Shown one piece after another: positions 38,546-46,031 of a stretch of DNA of 64,000 bases; the first letter of the stretch is position 1, and every line of letters starts with the position of its first letter. The DNA is taken from NCBI GenBank assembly GCA_021155855.1, contig JAJNAZ010000003.1, positions 1 through 64,000 of the forward strand, in the 5' to 3' direction. The translations under genes and the position numbers were made by a program. The notes below the pieces were generated by a model. That model saw nothing but the letters and a program-made list of their open reading frames with translations. It made no database searches and had not been told where the DNA came from. This stretch comes from Solirubrobacterales bacterium. Lineage in GTDB: Bacteria; Actinomycetota; Thermoleophilia; Solirubrobacterales; 70-9.

Positions 38546-39220
38546 CTAGCGTCCGATCAGCCGCACGCTGCGGGCGAAGCTTTCAGCGTGGATCAGGCGC
38601 AGCGCCTGCGCGCGGCTGAGCGCCAGGGTCGCGACCCAGGCGTCGGCCGCCGGGCCGGCGAGGACGTCGTCGGGCGCCGACCGCTCAGCCGGGCGCAGCT
38701 CGATCAGCGCGACGCCCCTGGCGGCTACGTAGGTGCGGCCCGCGCCGCCGCCAGGTCCCGGCTCGCTGGTCACCACCACGTCCACCCACCGGCCGGTACC
38801 ACCCGGTCCGGCGCCCAGCGCGCCGGCGCCCTGGACGCCGATCTCGACCGGGCGCCGCCCTTTCTCGAGACGCTGGGTGCGCTCTCGCTCGGCGCCCCGG
38901 CGCTCGAGCTGCGAGCCGAGCAAATAGCCGCCGGCGGGGATCGGCACCGCCGGCGAGCGGCCGAGCGCCTCGGCCGGGCTGCTGAACGCGTCGGGGGGCA
39001 CGAAGCGTTCGGGGACGCGGCGGCGCTCGAGCGCCCGGCGGATCACCCGGCCGCGCAGGTGTTGGCGCGCCGGTAGGGGCTCGGTCGCGACGACGACGTC
39101 GCGCAGTTCACCGATCTGCTCCGTGGGGTCTGTTTCGGGACCGCCCGTGGCCGAAGCGGCCAGCCCGGCGCAGAGCGCCGCGGCGGCGGCGAAGGAGATC
39201 GCCCGCGCGCGGCGACTCAC
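38546..39220 (-). CDS. CpaB/RcpC-like (SAF domain) Flp pilus assembly protein
   Basis: VVVATEPLPARQHLRGRVIRRALERRRVPERFVPPDAF; PIPAGGYLLGSQL. Confidence 0.75.
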   Translation of the reverse strand: MSRRARAISFAAAAALCAGLAASATGGPETDPTEQIGELRDVVVATEPLPARQHLRGRVIRRALERRRVPERFVPPDAFSSPAEALGRSPAVPIPAGGYLLGSQLERRGAERERTQRLEKGRRPVEIGVQGAGALGAGPGGTGRWVDVVVTSEPGPGGGAGRTYVAARGVALIELRPAERSAPDDVLAGPAADAWVATLALSRAQALRLIHAESFARSVRLIGR

Positions 39221-39978
39221 GCGGCCGGCGCCGGCTCACGCCCATCGGCGAGCGGCAGCTCGATCACGGCGCACGTCCCGCCGGGGTGGCGGCAGGCTGC
39301 GAAGCGGCCGCCGTGAGCCGCAGCGACGTCGGCGACCACGCCGAGGCCGAGGCCCCGGCGCGGATCGGCGCGCCTGCGACGGGCAGCGTCGCCGCGCGGT
39401 CGCGGCGCCGCGACCGGGGCAAGTGACGCTGCAACCGCGTCCCCGGGGGGCCCGTCGCTGACCAGCAGCCTGAGGCGACCGGTGCGCAGCAACCCCTCGA
39501 CCCGGACCGGGCCGGAGCCGTGCTCGAGTGCGTTCGCGATCAGGTTGTCGAGCGCCCGTGCGATCGCCGCCGGATCGCAGAGGACCCGCGAGCCCTCCGC
39601 CCGCCAACGTAATTCGATTCTGCGGCCGGCAAGCGCCGCCGCGGTGCGCCAGCGACCGACAGCATCCGCGGCGAGCTCGCCGGCCTCGGCGACCCGTCGG
39701 CCGCCACCCGGCGGGTCGCCGTTGACGACGCGGTCGAGATCGGCGAGCGCGGCGAGCGCGAGGTCGAGCTGATCGCGGGGCGGGCCCTGGGCGCGCGACC
39801 GGGATCGAACCCGCGTCGTCAACGTCAATGCCTGAAGCGGGCGACGGAGCTCGTGCAGGGCCCGGTTGAGGCGCTCACGCCTGCGACTCGCCCGCACCCG
39901 GTCGACGACCACCACCGAGGCCAGGATCAGCGCCAGCGGCCAGGCCAAAACCGCGTTCTCAGCGATCGGGTCCAACAT
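39217..39978 (-). CDS. Sensor histidine kinase
   Basis: ALHELRRPLQALTL H-box; ALDNLIANALEHGSGPV N-box; GLGLGVVADVAAAHGG. Confidence 0.85.
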   Translation of the reverse strand: MLDPIAENAVLAWPLALILASVVVVDRVRASRRRERLNRALHELRRPLQALTLTTRVRSRSRAQGPPRDQLDLALAALADLDRVVNGDPPGGGRRVAEAGELAADAVGRWRTAAALAGRRIELRWRAEGSRVLCDPAAIARALDNLIANALEHGSGPVRVEGLLRTGRLRLLVSDGPPGDAVAASLAPVAAPRPRGDAARRRRADPRRGLGLGVVADVAAAHGGRFAACRHPGGTCAVIELPLADGREPAPAA

Positions 39979-40699
39979 CTTCCTCGGGCCCGTCGATCAG
40001 CCGGTATCCGACGCCCCAGCAGTTGACGACGTAACGCCCGGACTCGGGATCGAGCTTGCGTCGCAGGCGGCTCGCGTGGGAGTCGAGCGTGCGGGTCCGG
40101 CCCATCGAGCGAAAGCCCCAGACGTCCCGCAGCAGCTCGGACTTCGTGAACACGCGGGTGGGCTCCGCGGCGAGCGCCCGCAGGAGGCTGAACTCCTTGT
40201 TTGCGAGGCGCACCGGGCGGCCGCCGACGCTCGCCTCGCGGCGGACCGTGTCGACGAAGATCTCGCCGACGCGCAGAGGTCCGGCGCGCCGCCCGTCGCG
40301 CCGGCGCAGGACGGCGCGGATGCGAACGACGACCTCCTGGATCGCGAACGGCTTGACCACGTAGTCGTCGGCGCCGCAGTCGAAGCCGCGCAACCGGTCC
40401 GCGTCGGTGCCGCGACCGCTGAGCACGATCACCGGCAGCTCTGGGTCGTAATGACCGGTCAGTCCCTCGCAGGCGCGGATCTCGCGCAGCACGTCGAGCC
40501 CGGGCGCGTCGGGAAGGTTGAGATCGAGCAGCAGCACATCGGGCTGCTTGAAGTGACAGAGCCGGAGCGCGTCCGCGGCCGTCGGTGCCGGGAGGGCGCG
40601 AAAGCGGTCCGCCTCGAGGTGGTCGCAGAGCAGCTCGAGCGTCGACGCATCGTCGTCGCAGACCACCACCGTCGCCTCCGGCTCGCGGCGGGGGAGCAT
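39959..40699 (-). CDS. OmpR-family response regulator
   Basis: VVCDDDASTLELL; LLLDLNLPDAPG; winged helix NKEFSLLRALAAEPTRVFTKSELLRDVWG. Confidence 0.93.
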   Translation of the reverse strand: MLPRREPEATVVVCDDDASTLELLCDHLEADRFRALPAPTAADALRLCHFKQPDVLLLDLNLPDAPGLDVLREIRACEGLTGHYDPELPVIVLSGRGTDADRLRGFDCGADDYVVKPFAIQEVVVRIRAVLRRRDGRRAGPLRVGEIFVDTVRREASVGGRPVRLANKEFSLLRALAAEPTRVFTKSELLRDVWGFRSMGRTRTLDSHASRLRRKLDPESGRYVVNCWGVGYRLIDGPEEDVGPDR

Positions 40700-41031
40700 C
40701 ACTCGCCCGCGTTCGTCGGGCGCCGGCATGGCAGCTCGACCACCGCCGTCGCCCGCGGCTCGCGCAGGACGCGGTTGGGCGGCACCGAGCCGCGCATCGC
40801 GACCGGGGTCAGCCTCGCGTCGACGAAGACGACGTGGATCGGGAAGCGCATCCCGAACGTGTGCACGCTGCGACAGCGGGGGATCAGCAACCCCTCCCCC
40901 GCGCGCTCGACCGACAGCAGCGCGAGACCGAGCAGGCGGGAGAGGGCTGTGACCGCCACCGGCACCCGCCTGGAGGAGACGTCCGCGGTGGGGAGCCGGC
41001 GGAAGCGAAGCGGGCGAGCGGTGGCGGTCAC
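40699..41031 (-). CDS. DUF192-family protein
   Basis: GLLIPRCRSVHTFGMRFPIHVVFVDARLTPVAM; stop overlaps response regulator start. Confidence 0.85.
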   Translation of the reverse strand: MTATARPLRFRRLPTADVSSRRVPVAVTALSRLLGLALLSVERAGEGLLIPRCRSVHTFGMRFPIHVVFVDARLTPVAMRGSVPPNRVLREPRATAVVELPCRRPTNAGE

Positions 41032-41271
41032 GCGGCGTACAACCCCGAGCCGCGCGGACGTGCCCCCTGGGCCTGCCGGGGCTCAGCTGGTGCGCGAGCT
41101 CGACCTCGAGGATTCCCGGCTCGAGATCTGAGCGAACGGATCTCCTTCGACGCAAGGAGTGCAAATCCTTGCCCACCTCAGGCGTCGCCGAAGCGCGCCG
41201 GCCGGCCATCGGCAAAGATGCGCGCACCTGGAAGGACGGCCCGCCGGGAGTAGTTTCCCGGGTGGGGGAAA

Positions 41272-41754
41272 GTGATCGGAAACCAGACGGTGGAGAAGGC
41301 AACTCGCAGAGGCAATTACGAGTCGGGCTCCGACTACGTCCTCGAGTACGGCGAGCTGCGCTTCTCGTTCAACGAGCACGATTTCGCCCAGCGGGTCGAG
41401 CAAGCGGCGGTGAAGCTCGACTTCGTCGAGGTCGGCCTCGAGTCCGAGGAGCTCCACGATCTGCTCGAGCTGGCGGTCAACGGCGAGATCCGCGAACCCA
41501 CCTCGCCGCTCGGCGAGCACATCAACGAGCACTGGACGGAGCTCGTTGGTCCCGCGAACCGCAGCCTGGTGCACTGGATCCGCCGGCTCGTCTTCCGTGG
41601 CGCCTGGCTCGACCAGCGGGTCAAGGAGGGCGAGCTCGACATCGTCTTCGATCAGGACACGCACACGTTCGGCTACGTGCAGCCGGACCGCGACGCGGAG
41701 CCGATCGAGCTCTCGCGCGAGCCCTCCTGGGCCGGGCTCGCCTACCGCCGCTAG
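41272..41754 (+). CDS. Hypothetical protein
   Basis: GTG start; acidic, highly charged globular-looking sequence; 3' end converges on Rho gene. Confidence 0.65.
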   Translation: MIGNQTVEKATRRGNYESGSDYVLEYGELRFSFNEHDFAQRVEQAAVKLDFVEVGLESEELHDLLELAVNGEIREPTSPLGEHINEHWTELVGPANRSLVHWIRRLVFRGAWLDQRVKEGELDIVFDQDTHTFGYVQPDRDAEPIELSREPSWAGLAYRR

Positions 41755-43022
41755 AGCGAGGCGAGCAACTCGGCGTTCGAGAGGATGGTCTCGATTCGCT
41801 CGCGCAGCAGGGCGGCGGCGTCGGTGGGCCTGAGGTCGGCGAGCTGGGCGCGCAGGCGGCGCACGGCTTCGAGCTCGGCGGGCTCGCGGAGCTCGTCCTC
41901 GTTGGAGATCCGGCACTCGGCGGGCCTGATCGCCGGGTAAACGCCGGCCGCCGCCAGCTCGGGATCGAGGGTGATCAGCGAGTTCTCGGTGGTGAGCACG
42001 GCGCGCTCGGCCTCGCCCTCGTCGGTGCCGTCGGCGAGCACCGTTGCGACCACGGTCAGCGAGCCGCCGCCGGCCAAATTGCGCCCGGAGCCGAACAGGC
42101 GCTTGACCTCGTCGACGTTGCCAGCGGCGAACGCGAGCCGGGAGAGCGAGTCGCAGGCCAGGACCGCGTCCGTGCCGCTCTCGGCCAGGCGTCGGGCCCG
42201 TTCCAGCGCGAGCTCGGCGAGCCGCACCTGCTCGACCGAGGCGAGCTCCGCGGTCGCGATCGCGAACTCGGCGACCGGCACCGCCTCGCGCCAGGCCGTC
42301 GCCTCCTCGGGGCGCGCGTCGATCAGCAGCACGATCACTTGGACGTTCTCGTCGGTGGCCGCGGCACGGGTGAGCGAACGCAAGAGCGTGGTTCGCCCCG
42401 AGCGCGCGGCGGCCCGGATCAGCGCCCGCTGACCGAAGGCGAAGGGCGAGAACAGGTCGACCGCGCGGGTGAGCACATCGCTGGGATCGGGGTCGAGCGC
42501 CAGGCGACGCTCCGGGGCGATCGGCGCCAGGGCGTCGAACTCGGGGCGCTCCCCGGCGAGTGGCTCCTCGCCGTTGACCCGATCGACGTGCACGAGGGCG
42601 CGGTGACGCTCGCCGCGCCGTGGCTCGCGCGCCGGTCCAATGACCTCGTCGCCCGGTCGCAGCTCGCAGCGCCGCACCTGCGCGGCCGAGATGTAGACGT
42701 CGCCGTCGCTGGGCCCCAGGCCGGCCAGCCGCAAGAAGCCGTGGCGCTGCCCGGTCAGCTCGAGTACGCCCCGGACCTCCTCTGTCGGCAGCGCCTCCCC
42801 CTTCGCGTCGCCGCCCTCGGCCCCCTCGGAGCCGAGCTCGACCGGTTCGGGGGCCTTGTCATCGAGCACCGTGGCCTCGACGACGACCTCCTCGGACTCC
42901 GGCGCCTCAGCGAGCGCCTCGATCAGCGCGTCACGGTCGAGCTTGCGATAGCCAGACATGCCCGCGGTGGCGGCGCGCTGGTGCAGATCGGCGAGGTGGA
43001 GATCCTCGAGCTCGGCGGCCAT
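41751..43022 (-). CDS. Transcription termination factor Rho-family protein with degenerate ATPase motifs
   Basis: SAP-like N-term, RNA-binding GFLRLAG...DVYISAAQVRRCELRPGDEV, P-loop region FGQRALIRAAARSGRTTLL, LLIDARPEEAT, AVLACDSLSRLA. Confidence 0.92.
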   Translation of the reverse strand: MAAELEDLHLADLHQRAATAGMSGYRKLDRDALIEALAEAPESEEVVVEATVLDDKAPEPVELGSEGAEGGDAKGEALPTEEVRGVLELTGQRHGFLRLAGLGPSDGDVYISAAQVRRCELRPGDEVIGPAREPRRGERHRALVHVDRVNGEEPLAGERPEFDALAPIAPERRLALDPDPSDVLTRAVDLFSPFAFGQRALIRAAARSGRTTLLRSLTRAAATDENVQVIVLLIDARPEEATAWREAVPVAEFAIATAELASVEQVRLAELALERARRLAESGTDAVLACDSLSRLAFAAGNVDEVKRLFGSGRNLAGGGSLTVVATVLADGTDEGEAERAVLTTENSLITLDPELAAAGVYPAIRPAECRISNEDELREPAELEAVRRLRAQLADLRPTDAAALLRERIETILSNAELLASL

Positions 43023-43040
43023 CGGCCGCCAGGCTACCGA

Positions 43041-43739
43041 CTAGCCCTTTGAGCTCGCCGGGCTGTGCTCGACCAGGCCGCGGAGCCACTCGCCGAACTC
43101 TGGGCGCGACTCCCAGTCGGCGCGGAAGCGCTCGGCGCCGGCGGCGGTGAGCGGGTGCTCGAGCATCTGCTTCAGCACCTTGCCGGGTACGGTGGCGATC
43201 TCGCAACCGAGGCTGGCGGCGGTGATCACGTGCTCCGGGTGGCGGATCGAGGCGGCGATGATCTCCGAGGTGACCCCGGTCGCCCGGAAGCACTCGACGA
43301 TCTCGGCGACGACGGCGCCCGAGTCGACCGAGATGTCGTCGAGGCGGCCCATGAAGCAGGAGACGTAGGTGGCGCCGGCACCGGCCGCCAGCATCGCCTG
43401 GTTGGCGGAGAAGACGAGCGTCATGTTGACGGCGATGCCTTCCCCGGTGAGCGTGTGGGTGGCCTCGAGCCCCGCCTCGTCGAAGGGGACCTTGACCGTC
43501 ACGTGCTCGTGCAGCTCTCGTAGGGCCCTGCCCTCGGCGACCATCGCCGCTGGCTCGGTGGAGACGACCTCGGCCGAGACCGGCCCACCGACCAGGTCGC
43601 AGATCCGGCGGACGATCTCCCCCGGGTCACCGTGCTCCTTGGCGAGCAGCGAGGGGTTCGTGGTCGCGCCGGCGAGCACACCCCAGCGGGAGATCTCCTC
43701 GACCTCGGCGACGCTTCCCGTGTCGATGAACAGCCTCAC
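43041..43739 (-). CDS. Transaldolase-like / fructose-6-phosphate aldolase (MipB/TalC type)
   Basis: MRLFIDTGSVAEVEEISRWGVLAGATTNPSLLAKE; VTVKVPF; NMTLVFSANQAMLAAGAGATYVSCFMGRLDD. Confidence 0.93.
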   Translation of the reverse strand: MRLFIDTGSVAEVEEISRWGVLAGATTNPSLLAKEHGDPGEIVRRICDLVGGPVSAEVVSTEPAAMVAEGRALRELHEHVTVKVPFDEAGLEATHTLTGEGIAVNMTLVFSANQAMLAAGAGATYVSCFMGRLDDISVDSGAVVAEIVECFRATGVTSEIIAASIRHPEHVITAASLGCEIATVPGKVLKQMLEHPLTAAGAERFRADWESRPEFGEWLRGLVEHSPASSKG

Positions 43740-43742
43740 GGG

Positions 43743-45434
43743 TCAGGAAGCTACTGCGTTCGCCGGATCGATCCCCTCGGCCGAGGCCTCGTCGAGCCAC
43801 CGCTCGGCCTCGGTTGCGACCCGCCCCGGGTCCCAGCCGAGCTCGGCGCCGAGCGCCTGCGCCACCGGTATCACCGAGTCGGCGGTGCGAAGCGCGGGCG
43901 CCGCCACGATCCCGAGGCGGGTGCGCCGCAAGAGCACGTCGGCGACCGAACGCGCCTGCTCGAGCCGGGCCGCGACGGCCGCCTCGGCGAGCAGATCGGG
44001 CTGGCCGGCGACGATCGGCCCCGCCATCTCCCGGTGCTCGCCGGCGAGTCGGAGCACGTTGCGGGCGGCATGGCCATAGCGGAAGCCGAGCAGGCCGCGA
44101 TAGCCGTCCGGCAGCTCGGCGTCGGTGAGCCCCTCGGGTGGGTCGAGCTCGTGCTCCGACGCGGCCATCCCGAGCGGCAGGTCGTCGGTGCGACACGGCG
44201 CCACCCGGCCCTCGCGCTCGACCATCCGGTCGACCACCTGCTTCGCCATCCGCCGCCAGGTGGTCAGCTTGCCGCCGGTGATCGTCAGCATCCCGGACGA
44301 GGTCTCATAGAGCTCGGCCTTGCGCGAGATATCGACCGACTTGCGCGGGTCGCCGGTCGTGATCAGCGGTCGCACCCCGGCATAGGCGCCGGTGACGTCG
44401 CCGGCGCTCAACTCGAGCCGGAAGAAGGCATTTGCGGCGTCCAGCAGGTAGCTGATGTCGTCGGCGCCGGGCGGCACGTGCGAGATGTCGCCGTCGTAGT
44501 CGTTGTCGGTGGTCCCGATCAGCGCCCGGCCGTACCACGGCAGGGCGAAGATCGTGCGACTTTCGCCCGCGGGGACGATGCAGGCGGCGCGCTCGAGCAT
44601 CAGATCATCGGTCGAGACGGTGATGTGGGTGCCGCGGCTGGGCGCGATCCGGGGCACATCCTCCTCGCGCTCGATCTCCTCCGGCCTGATCCTGTCCGCC
44701 CAGACGCCGGTCGCGTTGATGACGTTGTCGGCCTCGATCTCGAACCGCTCGCCCGTCTCGACGTCGACGCACCCGACCCCCGCGGCGCGGCCGTCCTTTT
44801 CGAGCAGCCCGATCACCTCGGCGCGGTTCAGGGACACCGCCCCGTAGCGCTCGGCCTCGCCGAGGATGGTGAGCACGAGGCGCACGTCGTCGGTCTGACA
44901 GTCGTAGAACAGGTAGGCCTCGCGCGGGTCGCGGGCGGCTAGCGCCGGAATCAGCTCCGCGACCTCCTCGCCGGCGATCGTGCGGTGGCGGTCGGGCGCC
45001 CAGTAGTCCTCCCCTGCGAGCCGCTCGGCGCGCTCGCGACGCGAGATCCCGACCCGCGTCGTCGACATCACGTCGTACATGTTGAGCCCGATCCCAATCC
45101 TCCGGCTGCGCCGCTCCTCGCCCAGCGTCGGGACCAGGAACGGCGTCGGGTAGACGAGGTGCGGCGCCAGCTGGACCATCAGCTGACGCTCGAGCAGCGC
45201 CTCGCGGACGAGGCCGAGGTCGAAGTTCTGCAGGTAGCGGAGCCCGCCGTGGACCATCTTCGACGACCGGCTGGAGGTCCCCACCGCGTAGTCGTCGCGC
45301 TCGACCAGGGCCACCGTGTAGCCGCGCGAGGCGGCGTCCAGGGCGACTCCGGCGCCGGTGATCCCGCCGCCGATCACAATCACGTCGAAGCGCTCACCGG
45401 TGACTGCCCGCAGGGCGTCCTCGCGACTCAGCAT
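43743..45434 (-). CDS. glpD: Glycerol-3-phosphate dehydrogenase
   Basis: FDVIVIGGGITGAGVALDAASRGYTVALVERDDYAVGTSSRSSKMVHGGLRYLQ. Confidence 0.96.
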   Translation of the reverse strand: MLSREDALRAVTGERFDVIVIGGGITGAGVALDAASRGYTVALVERDDYAVGTSSRSSKMVHGGLRYLQNFDLGLVREALLERQLMVQLAPHLVYPTPFLVPTLGEERRSRRIGIGLNMYDVMSTTRVGISRRERAERLAGEDYWAPDRHRTIAGEEVAELIPALAARDPREAYLFYDCQTDDVRLVLTILGEAERYGAVSLNRAEVIGLLEKDGRAAGVGCVDVETGERFEIEADNVINATGVWADRIRPEEIEREEDVPRIAPSRGTHITVSTDDLMLERAACIVPAGESRTIFALPWYGRALIGTTDNDYDGDISHVPPGADDISYLLDAANAFFRLELSAGDVTGAYAGVRPLITTGDPRKSVDISRKAELYETSSGMLTITGGKLTTWRRMAKQVVDRMVEREGRVAPCRTDDLPLGMAASEHELDPPEGLTDAELPDGYRGLLGFRYGHAARNVLRLAGEHREMAGPIVAGQPDLLAEAAVAARLEQARSVADVLLRRTRLGIVAAPALRTADSVIPVAQALGAELGWDPGRVATEAERWLDEASAEGIDPANAVAS

Positions 45435-45441
45435 CGGCCGG

Positions 45442-45951
45442 TCAATCCAGGTATTGGGTGACGTTCTCGGCGGGCTCGCGCTCGGGGGCGGTCCTCTCCT
45501 GCACCGGGTGGCCGAGATGGATCAGGGCGACGAAGCGCTCGTCGGGCCCCAGCCCGACCGCCGCGCGGCCCTCCTCGGTGCGCAGCACACCCGGCGTGCG
45601 CCAGTAGCCGACCAGGCCGCGGGCGTGGGCGGCGAGCAGGACGATGTAGGCGGCGATCGCGGTCGCGTGCAGGTCCTCCTCGTCCTGGATCTCGTCGCCG
45701 CCGAGCACGCACGAGCAGACGACCAGGGTCGGAGCCCGATCGAGCTTCGCCGCCGCCTCCGGCCCGGCGGCCCGCTTCAGTCGCTCGAGCGCCACCGGGC
45801 CGATGACGCGAAACCGCCACGGATTGGTCAGGTGGTGGTTGGGCGCCCAGCGGGCGAGGTCGAGGATCTCGCCGAGCGTCTCGCGATCGACGCGCTCGGA
45901 TCCGTAGGCCTTGTGCGTGCGCCTGCCGCGGATCGCCTGTTCGACCTCCAT
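45442..45951 (-). CDS. Nitroreductase-family protein
   Basis: MEVEQAIRGRRTHKAYGSERVDRETLGEILDLARWAPNHHLTNPWRFRVIG. Confidence 0.9.
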   Translation of the reverse strand: MEVEQAIRGRRTHKAYGSERVDRETLGEILDLARWAPNHHLTNPWRFRVIGPVALERLKRAAGPEAAAKLDRAPTLVVCSCVLGGDEIQDEEDLHATAIAAYIVLLAAHARGLVGYWRTPGVLRTEEGRAAVGLGPDERFVALIHLGHPVQERTAPEREPAENVTQYLD

Positions 45952-46031
45952 CCATCAGAAGCTATCGAGAGACTGCGGCCAGGTCGGAGTTTGCCGTTGC
46001 CACGATCGCCGTCTCCAATCTGGACGCGATC

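Noticed and set aside
41169-43052. 627-aa plus-strand ORF
   Set aside because: Antisense to the Rho-like gene and out of frame with the 41272 gene
45442-45951. Nitroreductase next to the B12 operon considered as BluB (DMB synthase)
   Set aside because: N-terminal sequence looks like a general nitroreductase; no BluB-specific pattern recognised. An HMM comparison would decide
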